Below are positions 19,978 to 29,479 of a DNA stretch of 64,000 nt, one piece after another. The stretch comes from Pseudochrobactrum asaccharolyticum (GTDB lineage: Bacteria > Pseudomonadota > Alphaproteobacteria > Rhizobiales > Rhizobiaceae). Below the pieces are notes generated by a model that was not told the DNA's origin, ran no database searches, and saw only the letters and a list, made by a program, of their open reading frames with translations. The position numbers and the translations under genes were made by a program. Position 1 is the first letter of the stretch. Each line of letters starts with the position of its first letter. The stretch covers positions 186,001-250,000 of the forward strand of contig NZ_QNRH01000002.1 of NCBI RefSeq assembly GCF_003314995.1, read 5' to 3'.

Positions 19978-20840
19978 CTCTCTCTCCTGACACGCGGGTC
20001 GAGTATATCACGCAAACCATCCCCCAACATATTCAACCCGAGAACAGCAAAGGTAATGGCCAGCCCCGGAAAAATCGCCAGATGCGGCGCATCATAAATA
20101 TAAGTCTGCGCATCATTGAGCATCTTGCCCCAACTTGGCATTGGCGGCTGCGTACCAAGACCAACATAAGACAATCCCGCTTCAGCCACGATCGCCAAGG
20201 CAAACTGAATGGTCGCCTGCACGATCAGCACATGACCGATATTCGGCAGAATGTGATCCAGCGTAATCGCCACATCACCGCGCCCCGCACAGCGGGCGGC
20301 CAAGACATAATCGCGCTTCCACAGCCCCATCGACGCGCCACGGGTGATACGGGCGAAAACCGGAATATTGAAAATACCAATAGCGATCATCGCATTAACC
20401 GCACCGGGGCCAAATACGGCAGTGATAATCACTGCTGTCAGCAGTGCCGGAAAAGCAAAAGCCAGATCAGTCATGCGCATGACAAAACCGTCGATCATAC
20501 CGCCGCGTGCAGCCGCATAGGCGCCAAGCGGCACGCCAAGCCCCATACCAACCGCAACAGCAATCAAAGCCACCGACAAAGAGTTGCGCGCACCGACCAT
20601 AACCATCGACAGCACATCACGGCCAAGTGCATCGGTGCCCAGCCAATGCTGCATCGACGGCCCCTGCAATTTGCGCAGAATATTCATGCCTGTGGGGCTG
20701 TAAGGTGTCCAGACCAGTGACAGTACGGCCAGTCCGATCAGAAATCCGGTAATAATTGTCCCGATCAACAGGCTGCGGCTCAGTCCGAAAGACAGCAAGA
20801 CCATACGGCTGCGACGGGAGAAGTTCTCTGCCATGCTCAT
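19974..20840 (-). CDS. ABC transporter permease (DppC/OppC-like)
   Basis: 288 residues. One N-terminal membrane helix (SLLIGTIITGFLIGLAVLSLV), then HWLGTDALGRDVLSMVMVGAR, the signature of the DppC family, then about five helices with the EAA-type coupling loop around AARCAGRGDVAITLDHILPN. GGAG lies 8 bases before the first ATG; an ATG two codons later is possible. The end DPRVRRER is typical. Inner membrane; forms a channel with the permease encoded just upstream, whose stop it overlaps by 4 bases. Confidence 0.93.
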   Translation of the reverse strand: MSMAENFSRRSRMVLLSFGLSRSLLIGTIITGFLIGLAVLSLVWTPYSPTGMNILRKLQGPSMQHWLGTDALGRDVLSMVMVGARNSLSVALIAVAVGMGLGVPLGAYAAARGGMIDGFVMRMTDLAFAFPALLTAVIITAVFGPGAVNAMIAIGIFNIPVFARITRGASMGLWKRDYVLAARCAGRGDVAITLDHILPNIGHVLIVQATIQFALAIVAEAGLSYVGLGTQPPMPSWGKMLNDAQTYIYDAPHLAIFPGLAITFAVLGLNMLGDGLRDILDPRVRRER

Positions 20841-21790
20841 GCCCGCACTCCTGTAGAGAGACGCGGATCAAGAAAGCCATAAGCCATATCCACCAAAAAG
20901 TTCACCGCAATCACACTGGCTGCCAGCAAAGTCACCAGCGACTGCACTGTGACCAGATCGCGCTGTGCAATTGACTGGAAAATCAAACGGCCAAGACCCG
21001 GCAGATTGAACACGTTTTCAATAATGATCGTACCGGCCAGCAGGAATGAGAATTGCAGACCCAAGATCGTCACCACAGGGATCAGGGCATTGGGCGTCGC
21101 ATGTTTCCACAATGCTGCGTTGCGGCTCAGCCCCTTGGCGCGTGCTGTACGCACAAAATCTTCGCTCAGGGTTTCCAACACTGCGGAACGGGTAACACGC
21201 GCCAGAATGGCAGCCAGCGGCAAGGCCAGAGCCACGGCTGGCAGGAACAGCGAGCGGGTGCCTGCCCACAGACCATTTTCCCAACCGGCAAAACCGGAGG
21301 CCGGAAACCAGCCAAGTGTGAGGGCAAAAAACAGGATCAGCAGCAGACCGAGCCAGAAATTCGGGATCGCCACACCAATCTGTGCAACGCCCATCCCCAC
21401 CACATCGGTTGCACTGCCGCGCTTTGAAGCGACGATCACACCAAGAGGAATGGCAATCACCACCGAGAGGATCATTGCCAGCACCGCCAGAGGTAAAGTC
21501 ACCTGCAAGCGTGGCCCGATCAGCTCACTGATCGGCACAGAATAAGTATAGCTGGTGCCGAAATCACCAACCGGAAAGCCGGTAATCCAATTGAAATAAC
21601 GAACAATCAGCGGAGCATCGAGACCGAGCTGTTTTTGCAAGGCCGCCAAAGTGTCCGGTTGCGCATTAATGCCGAGCATAATCGCTGCCGGATCGCCCGG
21701 AAGCACCTGCATAAGCAGGAAAACGATGACTGAGGCCGCCAGCGTCGTCAGGATCAGAGAGATCAGACGCCCTGTAAAATAACGCAGCAA
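20837..21790 (-). CDS. ABC transporter permease (DppB/OppB-like), TTG start
   Basis: 317 residues with the DppB layout: N-terminal helix LISLILTTLAASVIVFLLMQVLPGDPA, a periplasmic stretch, then five helices and the coupling loop FVRTARAKGLSRNAALWKHATPNAL. The C-terminus FLDPRLSTG is typical. The start codon is TTG at 21790, with GGAGG 6 bases before it; no ATG is available near the conserved N-terminus. 39 bases separate it from the binding-protein gene upstream. Confidence 0.92.
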   Translation of the reverse strand: MLRYFTGRLISLILTTLAASVIVFLLMQVLPGDPAAIMLGINAQPDTLAALQKQLGLDAPLIVRYFNWITGFPVGDFGTSYTYSVPISELIGPRLQVTLPLAVLAMILSVVIAIPLGVIVASKRGSATDVVGMGVAQIGVAIPNFWLGLLLILFFALTLGWFPASGFAGWENGLWAGTRSLFLPAVALALPLAAILARVTRSAVLETLSEDFVRTARAKGLSRNAALWKHATPNALIPVVTILGLQFSFLLAGTIIIENVFNLPGLGRLIFQSIAQRDLVTVQSLVTLLAASVIAVNFLVDMAYGFLDPRLSTGVRA

Positions 21791-21829
21791 ATGCGGCCTC
21801 CTTCAATATTCATTTCAGCATCAACAGGA

Positions 21830-23326
21830 TCAGTCTGCCCAATACACACTGGTCAGGTCATTGGCCGGAATGGTCTGATTTTTCCACATACCTTTGAGCT
21901 TCTTGTCCCAGACACCGATTTTCGGCAGGGCATAGAGAAACACATTCGGCTCATCTTCAGCGAGCTTGCGCTGCAACTGTCCAAGCAGTTCAAGCTGTTG
22001 CTTGTCGTCTGTCGCTTCTGCGAACTGCTTGTAGATCGCCTTATATTCAGGGCTGTTATAGTTGAAGTAGTATTTGTCCCGCGCATAGATATCGAGATCG
22101 CGGGTTTCCACATGAGCGATGATCGTCGCGTCGAAATCGCTGCGGGCAAAGACCTGATCCAGCCATTGTGCGAACTCAACCGGCACCAGCTTCACCTCAA
22201 TGCCAACCTCTGCCAGCATTGCCGCAATCACCTCACCGCCACGGCGTGCATAGGCAGGCGGCGGCAGCATAATGGTGACGGAAGTCCCTGCAGGCACACC
22301 GGCTTCGGCCAGCAGCGCTTTAGCCTTCGCCACATCATAAGGATAGGTATCACTCAGATCGACATAGCCCGGTTCAGCCGGTGTGTAATGGGCACCGATG
22401 GTCTTAGCGAGACCGGTGGTGATCGCTTCCTGCACAACATTGCGGTCGATGGCATGGGCAAGCGCGCGGCGCACCCGCACATCATCAAACGGCTTGCGCG
22501 CATTGTTAAGCGACATAATCACCTTGCCAGCCGTCGAGCCGACTTCAACGCTAAGACGTTCATCGCTTTGCAGACGGCTGATCAGCTCCGGTGCCGGAAA
22601 CTCCGGAAAAGCATCGACATCACCGGCCATAACCGCAGCGGCAGCCGCTGACGGATCACTGATAAAGCGGAAAGTCACAGCGGAGAGTTTCGCAGGCTCC
22701 CCCCAATAATCAGGATTGCGTTCGAACTCGATGCGATCGCCCTGCAGCCAACGCTTGAATTTAAACGGCCCTGTGCCAACCGGATTGGTCTTGTTGGTGG
22801 CAATCGTATCCGGAGCCATCATTACTGCATCGCCCCAGCCCATCCCGAACAGGAAAGTAGAGGACGGATGTTTCAGTGTTACAACGGCGGTTGCCGGATC
22901 AGGACATTCAGTCTTTTCAATCGGCGCGAACAGTGCCTTCTGAGCATTGGTGGAATCCGGAGCCATAGCGCGGTCATAAGTGAATTTCACCACGGAACAG
23001 TCGAATGCCGTGCCGTTATGAAACTTCACACCCTGACGCAGCTTGAATGTATAGCTCAGATTATCCGGAGAAATCGCCCAGCTTTCCGCGAGGTTCGGCT
23101 TAACTGCACCTTCTTCATCAATCCGCACCAGACCTTCATAAAGATTGTTATAGGTCAGCCGGCGGATGGAAGCCGCAGCATTTGCTGTCGGGTCCATACC
23201 CGGAGGTTCCAGCACCTCGCCGATTGCCAATGTATCTTTTGCCAACCCTGAACCGCTCGCCGCTACAACAGCAATCCCCGTCATTGCTGCCAGCATGAGC
23301 TGTCCGGTCAAATATTTATATCGCAT
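21830..23326 (-). CDS. Extracellular solute-binding protein, family 5 (peptide/opine type)
   Basis: 498 residues, first gene of the operon. A signal peptide (MRYKYLTGQLMLAAMTGIAVVAASGSGLA) precedes a family 5 binding fold: GMDPTANAAASIRRLTYNNLYEGL, LRQGVKFHNGTAFD, VGTGPFKFKRW and RRALAHAIDRN are characteristic. Such proteins deliver di/oligopeptides, opines, nickel-chelates or glutathione to DppBCDF-type importers; the ligand cannot be read. No lipobox cysteine is seen, so it should be free in the periplasm. The amidase at the end of the operon suggests an amide-bonded substrate. Confidence 0.92.
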   Translation of the reverse strand: MRYKYLTGQLMLAAMTGIAVVAASGSGLAKDTLAIGEVLEPPGMDPTANAAASIRRLTYNNLYEGLVRIDEEGAVKPNLAESWAISPDNLSYTFKLRQGVKFHNGTAFDCSVVKFTYDRAMAPDSTNAQKALFAPIEKTECPDPATAVVTLKHPSSTFLFGMGWGDAVMMAPDTIATNKTNPVGTGPFKFKRWLQGDRIEFERNPDYWGEPAKLSAVTFRFISDPSAAAAAVMAGDVDAFPEFPAPELISRLQSDERLSVEVGSTAGKVIMSLNNARKPFDDVRVRRALAHAIDRNVVQEAITTGLAKTIGAHYTPAEPGYVDLSDTYPYDVAKAKALLAEAGVPAGTSVTIMLPPPAYARRGGEVIAAMLAEVGIEVKLVPVEFAQWLDQVFARSDFDATIIAHVETRDLDIYARDKYYFNYNSPEYKAIYKQFAEATDDKQQLELLGQLQRKLAEDEPNVFLYALPKIGVWDKKLKGMWKNQTIPANDLTSVYWAD

Positions 23327-23392
23327 TGCCTGTCCCCTTATTTATCACATCCTGATGATGCTCAGGAATTACCGGAATAGAGCTGGCCGACT

Positions 23393-23497
23393 TTAGAGCA
23401 TTTCCTGCTTATCTTGAACCGTAGAAAACGCTCTATCTTTTTGTTTTTACGCGTATCTTATCTGAAAACTGCTTCACTCTTTCGGGATACGCTCTAA
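23393..23497. repeat. Palindromic intergenic repeat, about 105 bp (Bru-RS/RIME-like), copy 1
   Basis: Begins TTAGAGCATTTCC and ends GATACGCTCTAA. It has inner AGAGC/GCTCT inverted arms, a T-rich centre (TTTTTGTTTTTACGCG) and a CTGCTTCACTC segment shared with the copy at 50079-50138. Length and structure match the roughly 105-bp Bru-RS palindromic elements known from Brucella. Lies between the binding-protein gene and an SDR gene. Confidence 0.7.
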
Positions 23498-23503
23498 CGA
23501 ACC

Positions 23504-23539
23504 ACTGATCATTCAAATAGTTATCACTATTCGATCAGT
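23504..23539. terminator. Weak hairpin after SDR gene
   Basis: ACTGATC pairs with GATCAGT and AATAG with CTATT, 5 bases beyond the SDR stop. The interior loop is uneven and there is no T-run, so termination is only possible. Confidence 0.3.
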
Positions 23540-23543
23540 CATT

Positions 23544-24296
23544 TCAGATTGAACGCCCGCCATCCACATCCAATGCAACACCGGTAATCATACTGGCTGC
23601 CGGTGAGCACAGGAATGCAGCGCTTTCCGCCAGATCTTCCGGTTTCAGCAGGCGACCGAGCGGAATGGAAGCGCGGAATTTCTGACGGATTTCCTCCGTA
23701 TCCTCACCCATAAATGTCGTGAGCAACGGGGTTTCACCCGCTACAGGATTGAGCGCATTGACGCGGATATTCTCCGGTGCCAGCTCAATTGCCAGCGCTT
23801 TAGTGGCAGATACAACCCAGCCCTTGGTGGCATTATACCATGTCAGATTAGGGCGCGGACGGGCAGCCCCTGTCGAAGCAATATTGAGAATAACGCCGCC
23901 GCCATTGTCTTTAAAATGCGGGATCAAAGCGCGGCTCATCAGGTAAATACCGCGGATATTCACCCCGACAATACGGTCAAATTCATCCGGCTGCACGTTT
24001 TCTGCCGGCTGTGGCTTATGGCCGATACCGGCATTATTGATGAGAATATCCACCCGCCCGAATTGCATAATTGCCTGCCGCACGGCTTCAGCCACGCCGC
24101 TTTCCGATGCAATATCGGCCTCAACCGCCAGAGCATGTGCGCCCAATTCACCGGCCACACGTTTTGCACCCGCAGCATCACGGTCGACCACCACAACATT
24201 TGCGCCTTCCCGCACAAATTTACGCGCCATAGCCTCGCCGAAACCAGAGCCTGCACCGGTAATAATCGCGGTTTTCTTATCGAGCGAACCAGTCAT
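23544..24296 (-). CDS. Short-chain dehydrogenase/reductase
   Basis: 250 residues, the classical SDR length. NAD(P) motif TGAGSGFGEAMA, acidic residue after strand 2 (VVVDRDA), which favours NAD(H), then NNAGIGH and the catalytic Ser-Tyr-Lys set (ASTGAARP, then WYNATKG). The C-terminus GVALDVDGGRSI is typical. The start at 24296 is chosen for its GGGAG site 10 bases upstream. Third gene of a GntR-aldehyde dehydrogenase-SDR operon, 32 bases after the dehydrogenase stop; an alcohol to aldehyde/ketone oxidation paired with that enzyme is likely. Confidence 0.92.
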   Translation of the reverse strand: MTGSLDKKTAIITGAGSGFGEAMARKFVREGANVVVVDRDAAGAKRVAGELGAHALAVEADIASESGVAEAVRQAIMQFGRVDILINNAGIGHKPQPAENVQPDEFDRIVGVNIRGIYLMSRALIPHFKDNGGGVILNIASTGAARPRPNLTWYNATKGWVVSATKALAIELAPENIRVNALNPVAGETPLLTTFMGEDTEEIRQKFRASIPLGRLLKPEDLAESAAFLCSPAASMITGVALDVDGGRSI

Positions 24297-24328
24297 TGAA
24301 TTATATTCTCCCATGCGAATTTTGCGGA

Positions 24329-25792
24329 TCAGCCGTGATAGACAGAAATGGTTTTCAGCGTGGCAAAGCCATAAAGCGCCTCGAACCCTTTTTCACGACC
24401 ATGGCCGGAGCGTTTCACCCCACCGAAAGGCAATTCAATACCGCCGCCTGCACCATAATTATTGATAAACACCTGTCCGGCCTGCACTGCATGCGCCATA
24501 CGCAATTGCCGCGCACCGTCCTTTGTCCAGACACCGCAAACCAGTCCGTAAGGCGTGCTATTGGCGAGAGCCATGGCTTCCTCTTCCGTATCGAATGGCA
24601 TGATCACCTGTACGGGGCCGAAAATTTCTTCCTGCACCAACCGGTGCTGCGGCGGCACATCACGCAACAAAGTCGGGCGCACATAGGCACCATTCTTCGG
24701 CGCATCAGCAGCCAGTTCACCTTGCGCAGCAATCTGCAAACCGTCTTGTTCTGCCAGTTTCAGATAGTCTTCAACAATGGCTTTCTGGCGGGTGGAAACA
24801 ACGGGGCCCAGCGACAGATCAGCTTCTGCCGCACCAACTTTAAGAGCACGGTAGCGCGCACTCATACCGGCGATAACCTGTTCATAAACCTCGCGCTGCA
24901 CCAGAATGCGTGAGGACGCAGAGCAGGTCTGCCCCGCATTCTGAATGCCTGCATTGACCAGAAACGGTAATGCGCGCTCAATATCCGCATCGGCGAACAC
25001 GATCTGCGGGGATTTGCCGCCGAGTTCCAGTGTTACCGGCACAGCATTTTTAGCCGCTGCCGCCTGCACTGCCTCACCGGTACGCAAAGAACCGGTGAAA
25101 GAAATATGATTGATATCAGGATGCGAAGACAAAGCCGCTCCGGCCTCAACACCCAAACCGGTCACCACATTCAACGCACCGGCAGGCAGACCAGCCTCAT
25201 GGACGATGCGGGCAAATTCGAGGATAGTCAGGCAGGCTTCTTCCGCCGGTTTCACCACAGCGGCATTGCCCATCGCCAGCGCCGCACCAAGGCTGCGGCC
25301 AAGGATCTGCATCGGATAATTCCACGGAATAATATGCCCTGTCACACCATGCGGTTCATAGACAGACAGCACTGTGAAACCGTTCTGATAAGGCAGCGTA
25401 TCTCCATGCACCTTATCTGCGGAAGCACCGTAAAATTCCAGATAACGTGCCAGCGCCACCACATCAGCACGTGCCTGTGTCAAAGGTTTACCAACGTCAC
25501 GCGCTTCCAGCACCGTCAAAAGATCAATCTCGCGCAATACCACATCCGAGATTTTATGAAGAATACGGCCGCGCTCAGTTGCGGTCAGCTTGCCCCATGC
25601 ACCGGACAGAGCATGACGGGCAGAAGCTACAGCGAGATCGATATCGGCCTGCGTACCGCGGGCAATCAATGCCAGATCACTGCCATCCGACGGATTTTTC
25701 AGCGTCAGAACCTCGCCTTGCACGGCATCTTGCCACACACCATTGATCAGATTGCCGTAGCGACGCAGTCCGTTTTCTTGCTCCTGTGCCAT
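24329..25792 (-). CDS. NAD(P)-dependent aldehyde dehydrogenase
   Basis: 487 residues. Oxidises an aldehyde to the acid. The nucleophile Cys is in NAGQTCSASSRIL, the general-base Glu in VTLELGGKSPQIVF, the cofactor segment is IIPWNYPMQI and the late GPVQVIMPFDTEEEA is present. The start at 25792 (MAQEQENGLRRYG) has GGGAGAG upstream; the longer open frame in front of it overlaps the regulator gene. Betaine- or gamma-aminobutyraldehyde-type substrates are possible from the family; not decided. One base separates it from the stop of the regulator gene, so the two are coupled. Confidence 0.92.
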   Translation of the reverse strand: MAQEQENGLRRYGNLINGVWQDAVQGEVLTLKNPSDGSDLALIARGTQADIDLAVASARHALSGAWGKLTATERGRILHKISDVVLREIDLLTVLEARDVGKPLTQARADVVALARYLEFYGASADKVHGDTLPYQNGFTVLSVYEPHGVTGHIIPWNYPMQILGRSLGAALAMGNAAVVKPAEEACLTILEFARIVHEAGLPAGALNVVTGLGVEAGAALSSHPDINHISFTGSLRTGEAVQAAAAKNAVPVTLELGGKSPQIVFADADIERALPFLVNAGIQNAGQTCSASSRILVQREVYEQVIAGMSARYRALKVGAAEADLSLGPVVSTRQKAIVEDYLKLAEQDGLQIAAQGELAADAPKNGAYVRPTLLRDVPPQHRLVQEEIFGPVQVIMPFDTEEEAMALANSTPYGLVCGVWTKDGARQLRMAHAVQAGQVFINNYGAGGGIELPFGGVKRSGHGREKGFEALYGFATLKTISVYHG

Positions 25793-25793
25793 G

Positions 25794-26483
25794 TCATTCT
25801 CTCCCGCAGGATGTTTCCTGCTCATCTTTATTTTGCATCTTCTGAAGGCTGTTGATGGTCTTGCGGATATGTTGCCGCGCCAAATCCTCAGCCCCTGCTC
25901 CGTCTTTTCGGATAATCGCCTCAACAATGAGACTATGCTCCTCAATTGCGTTTTTTGCCCGCTCTGCACTGAGTGCAAATGCTGGTGCAAAAACCTGCGA
26001 AGTCATGCGCAACAGAGGTACGAAATTCTCCAAAGAAACATTGCCACCTGCTGCCATCACAGCCAGATGAAAATCCACATTGGATTGCGTATAGGCTTTG
26101 GAATCCCAAGGCTCGATAATCGAGCGCTGATGCATGATCAGCTTTTCAAGGCCGGCAATCGCTGCAGCATCGGCGCGTTCTGCAGCAAAACGCGCAGCAA
26201 CGCCGTCAATCACTTCGCGCACAGCATAGGCATCGAGCAGATGCGGCAGATCAACACTTGCCACACGCACACCGCGCCCCGGGAGATGAATAATCAGGCC
26301 ATCGCGCTCGAGCATCCGTAATGCTTCGCGCAGCGGCGTGCGGCTGATACCGAATTCGGCGGCAATATGCTCCTGCCGCAAAATGGTGCCCGGCGCATAT
26401 TGACCCGCATAGATGCTCTCACGAAGTGCTTGCGCAACTTCGTCCAGCAGCCTCGTTTGGCTGCTCCATTTATAGCTGGACAA
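25794..26483 (-). CDS. GntR-family regulator, FadR/FCD subfamily, TTG start
   Basis: 229 residues. N-terminal winged helix (residues 8-75, ISRTPLREALRMLERDGLI is the recognition region), then a helical FCD ligand-binding domain containing DFHLAVMAAGGN, whose Asp and His are likely metal ligands. The start appears to be TTG at 26483 with AAGGGAA 8 bases upstream; no nearby ATG keeps the HTH. First gene of an operon with aldehyde dehydrogenase and SDR, so it probably represses that operon and responds to the substrate. An 11-bp palindrome lies 31 bases upstream of the start. Confidence 0.9.
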   Translation of the reverse strand: MSSYKWSSQTRLLDEVAQALRESIYAGQYAPGTILRQEHIAAEFGISRTPLREALRMLERDGLIIHLPGRGVRVASVDLPHLLDAYAVREVIDGVAARFAAERADAAAIAGLEKLIMHQRSIIEPWDSKAYTQSNVDFHLAVMAAGGNVSLENFVPLLRMTSQVFAPAFALSAERAKNAIEEHSLIVEAIIRKDGAGAEDLARQHIRKTINSLQKMQNKDEQETSCGRE

Positions 26484-26514
26484 GCCTGTGTTCCCTTATA
26501 TTTTTTACTATGAT

Positions 26515-26525
26515 TATCCAGGATA
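26515..26525. promoter_or_regulatory. Candidate GntR operator
   Basis: TATCCAGGATA, a perfect palindrome (5+1+5) directly upstream of the GntR-aldehyde dehydrogenase-SDR operon. Size and position fit an autoregulatory FadR-type operator; the match to any known consensus is not established. Confidence 0.4.
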
Positions 26526-26591
26526 CAAAATTGATCAAGCCCAAAAAGCTTCTCAGCCGATATTTGTTTTCAGAGGTATTTCCGGCAGCTG

Positions 26592-26632
26592 CAAGCATTT
26601 TCAGGGGCCACTCAAACCACTGAAAATGCTTG
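26592..26632. terminator. Long hairpin downstream of enoyl-CoA hydratase operon
   Basis: A perfect 13-bp stem (CAAGCATTTTCAG and its complement) with a 15-base loop, 32 bases after the stop of the enoyl-CoA hydratase gene. No T-run on the minus strand, so it may be a Rho-assisted end or RNA-stabilising hairpin of the five-gene operon. Confidence 0.45.
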
Positions 26633-26664
26633 ATTATTTAAACAAACGCCTCTCGAAAGTCAGG

Positions 26665-27438
26665 TCAGCGATGCAGAAAAAACGGATCGCGTTTTTCGAT
26701 AAAGGCGCTCATGCCTTCTTTCTGATCGTGACTGGCGAAGCCCGAATGGAACAGGCGGCGCTCGAATTTCACCCCCTGAGTCAGCGTTGTTTCATAGGCC
26801 GCATTCACCGCCTCTTTCGCCATCATCGTCACCGGCAAGGATTTCTCTGCGATGGACGATGCCACACTCAATGCCTCATCGAGCAGTTGATCCACTGGCA
26901 CAATACGCGAAACCAGACCACAGCGCTCGGCCTCTTCGGCGTCCATCATTCGTCCTGTCAGGCACATATCCATAGCCTTGGATTTGCCGACAAAACGGGT
27001 AAGTCGCTGTGAGCCGCCCATACCCGGAATAACACCGAGGCGGATTTCCGGCTGGCCAAAACGCGCAGTATCGGCAGCCAGAATAAAATCGCACATCATC
27101 GCCAGTTCACAACCACCACCCAGCGCATAGCCTGCAACGGCTGCGATAATTGGTTTGCGCACGGAGGTGAAGCGCTCCCATTCGCCGAACCAGTCTGCCG
27201 CGAACATGGTGCTGAAATCCTGCACCTGCATTTCTTTGATATCTGCACCGGCAGCAAAAGCTTTGGCCGAGCCGGTCAAAACAATACAGCCCACGGCAGG
27301 GTCTTTGTCTGCAGCTTCCGCCGCTGCAATCAGCTCTGCCGCAAGCTGCCGGTTTAATGCATTCAGCGCCTGCGGGCGGTTCAGCGTTATCAGCCGGACA
27401 CGGCCATGCATTGCTGTCAGGATCGTTTCATAAGTCAT
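26665..27438 (-). CDS. Enoyl-CoA hydratase
   Basis: 257 residues, crotonase family. Adds water to an enoyl-CoA. Oxyanion-hole segments [11 protein letters not shown] and [14 protein letters not shown], and catalytic glutamates in [20 protein letters not shown] are present. Standard length. Last gene of the thiolase-ligase-dehydrogenase-mmsB-hydratase operon, 2 bases behind the 3-hydroxyisobutyrate dehydrogenase gene. In valine breakdown this step makes 3-hydroxyisobutyryl-CoA from methacrylyl-CoA; a general short-chain hydratase is equally possible. Confidence 0.92.
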   Translation of the reverse strand: MTYETILTAMHGRVRLITLNRPQALNALNRQLAAELIAAAEAADKDPAVGCIVLTGSAKAFAAGADIKEMQVQDFSTMFAADWFGEWERFTSVRKPIIAAVAGYALGGGCELAMMCDFILAADTARFGQPEIRLGVIPGMGGSQRLTRFVGKSKAMDMCLTGRMMDAEEAERCGLVSRIVPVDQLLDEALSVASSIAEKSLPVTMMAKEAVNAAYETTLTQGVKFERRLFHSGFASHDQKEGMSAFIEKRDPFFLHR

Positions 27439-27440
27439 AA

Positions 27441-28334
27441 CTACCCCTCCTTGCCGCGCAACAGGCGGATAATACCGGAGAAATCCTCCCCGCCGGAGCC
27501 AAGTGCATTGAACAAATTATAGAGCTGTGCCGCCTCTGCTCCCAATGGTGTGGTTGCCCCCACCGATGCGGCAGCGGCCTGCGCCAGTTTCAAATCTTTC
27601 AGCATTAAGCTTGCGGCGAAGCCCGGCTGATAATCCCTGTTGGCAGGCGATGCAGGCACCGGCCCCGGCACCGGACAATTGGTTGTCAGCGCCCAGCACT
27701 GGCCGGACGAAGTGGAGGCAACATCAAACAAAGCCTGCTGGGACAGACCCAGTTTTTCACCCAAAGCAAAAGCCTCGCACACCCCGATCATGGAAATGCC
27801 GAGGATCATATTATTGCAGATTTTCGCCGCCTGCCCTGCGCCGGAATCACCGCAATGCACAATGCGTTTTCCCATCGCAGCCAGCACAGGTTCGGCTTTA
27901 TCAAAAGCAGCTTTTTCACCACCGGCCATAAAGGTGAGCGTTGCTGCCGTTGCACCGACAACACCACCGGAAACCGGTGCATCAATGCTCAATAATTTAT
28001 GCTCTGCCGCCATTTCATGTGCTTTGCGGGCACTGTCGACATCAATGGTCGAGCAATCAATCAGCAGAGTATCCTGTGCAACCAGTGCTGCCAGCTCGCG
28101 CCAGACGCTCAAAACATGCGAACCGGCGGGCAACATAGTGATAATCACACTCGCACCCTGCACAAGTTGCGCAACATTATCCGCTATCTGAACGCCGTTT
28201 GCTTTTGCTGCTTGTTTTGATGCCTCAACCAGATCAAAACCGCGCACATTAAATCCCGCTTTGACGAGATTGGCCACCATAGGCCCCCCCATATGACCGA
28301 GGCCGATAAAACCAATAGTCTTATTAGTATTCAT
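27441..28334 (-). CDS. mmsB: 3-hydroxyisobutyrate dehydrogenase
   Basis: 297 residues. Oxidises 3-hydroxyisobutyrate to methylmalonate semialdehyde with NAD+. N-terminal [20 protein letters not shown] is the dinucleotide site; substrate motif [11 protein letters not shown] and catalytic Lys in [12 protein letters not shown] match the family, as does the length. It overlaps the upstream acyl-CoA dehydrogenase gene by 4 bases. The operon contains enoyl-CoA hydratase and acyl-CoA dehydrogenase, so valine degradation is the best reading. No hydrolase (mmsC type) or mmsA is seen in the window. Confidence 0.9.
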   Translation of the reverse strand: MNTNKTIGFIGLGHMGGPMVANLVKAGFNVRGFDLVEASKQAAKANGVQIADNVAQLVQGASVIITMLPAGSHVLSVWRELAALVAQDTLLIDCSTIDVDSARKAHEMAAEHKLLSIDAPVSGGVVGATAATLTFMAGGEKAAFDKAEPVLAAMGKRIVHCGDSGAGQAAKICNNMILGISMIGVCEAFALGEKLGLSQQALFDVASTSSGQCWALTTNCPVPGPVPASPANRDYQPGFAASLMLKDLKLAQAAAASVGATTPLGAEAAQLYNLFNALGSGGEDFSGIIRLLRGKEG

Positions 28335-29479
28335 TTATCCCTCCCGCTCAGCAGCTCACGAGCGATAATCACTCGCATGATCTCATTGGTGCCTTCCAAA
28401 ATCTGATGAACACGCAGATCACGCACCAGTTTTTCCGCGCCATATTCGCTCAGATAACCGTAGCCGCCATGCAGCTGCAGCGCCTGATTAGCGACGTTAA
28501 ATCCGGCGTCTGTGACAAAGCGTTTGGCCATAGCGCAAAGTTTCACCGCATCGGCATCATGACGATCGAGCGCACGGGCAGCACGGTGCAGAAATGTGCG
28601 CGCCACTTCCAGTTCTGTTGCCATATCGGCAAGACGGAATTGCAGTGCCTGAAACTGGTGCAGCTTGGAGCCGAAAGCCTTGCGCTCATCCATATAAGCC
28701 AACGCCTTGTCAAAGGCGGCCTGCGCACCGCCGAGCGAACAGGCGGCAATATTCAGCCGCCCGCCATCCAGTGCCGACATCGCAATTTTAAAGCCTATGC
28801 CTTCCTGACCAATCAGGTTTTCCACCGGTACGCGCACATTATCGAACATCACCGTGCGGGTCGGCTGGGCATTCCAGCCCATTTTCTTTTCATTGGCGCC
28901 AAAGGACAAACCTTCCGCGTCCTTCGGCACGATAAAGGCCGAGATGCCTTTGGCACCTGCCGCGCCGGTTCGTGCCATCACGATATAAATATCACTCGCA
29001 CCGGCACCGGAAATAAACTGCTTCTGCCCCGTAATCAGATAATCATCGCCATCGCGCACGGCTTTGGTGCTGAGATTGGCGGCATCAGAACCGCAGGACG
29101 GTTCGGTCAGGCAATAGCTGGCGATCAGTTCCATAGGTGTCAGTTGCGGCAACCATTTTTGCCGTTGTGCCTCAGAGCCATAGGCATCAATCACCCATGC
29201 ACACATATTATGGATCGACAGGAATGACGCGATCACCGGACAGCCTTGCGACAGCGCCTCAAAAATCAATGCCGCATCCATACGGGTCAGGCCGGAGCCA
29301 CCTACATCGTCACGGATATAAATGCCGCCCATGCCCAATGCTGCTGCCTTACGCAGTACATTGACAGGGAAATGCTTTTGCTCATCCCATTCCAGAGCAT
29401 GAGGTGCCAGTTCCTGCGCGGCAAAATCCGCAGCCATGGCGAAAATGCTACTCTGCTCCTCACTGAGTTCACCGGACAT
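28331..29479 (-). CDS. Acyl-CoA dehydrogenase (isobutyryl-CoA dehydrogenase-like)
   Basis: 382 residues. Contains ASYCLTEPSCGSDAAN, GQKQFISGAGASDIYI, RKAFGSKLHQFQALQFRL, LHGGYGYLSEYGAE and the canonical catalytic glutamate in HQILEGTNEIMR, unlike the pair at the left end of the window. Sequence style and operon partners point to isobutyryl-CoA (valine) oxidation. The start at 29479 (MSGELSEEQ) has GAGGGAGAG upstream and overlaps the end of the acyl-CoA synthetase gene by 11 bases. Confidence 0.92.
   Translation of the reverse strand: MSGELSEEQSSIFAMAADFAAQELAPHALEWDEQKHFPVNVLRKAAALGMGGIYIRDDVGGSGLTRMDAALIFEALSQGCPVIASFLSIHNMCAWVIDAYGSEAQRQKWLPQLTPMELIASYCLTEPSCGSDAANLSTKAVRDGDDYLITGQKQFISGAGASDIYIVMARTGAAGAKGISAFIVPKDAEGLSFGANEKKMGWNAQPTRTVMFDNVRVPVENLIGQEGIGFKIAMSALDGGRLNIAACSLGGAQAAFDKALAYMDERKAFGSKLHQFQALQFRLADMATELEVARTFLHRAARALDRHDADAVKLCAMAKRFVTDAGFNVANQALQLHGGYGYLSEYGAEKLVRDLRVHQILEGTNEIMRVIIARELLSGRDK

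Noticed and set aside
23460-23500. A Rho-independent terminator formed by the T-rich centre of repeat copy 1
   Set aside because: The T-run lies between arms rather than behind a stem, so it is better explained as part of the repeat.
25794-26483. The GntR regulator as BioR, the biotin repressor
   Set aside because: It begins an aldehyde dehydrogenase-SDR operon, is 17 kb from the bio genes and has no TTATCTATAA box in front. Not fully excluded, since BioR is also a GntR-family protein.
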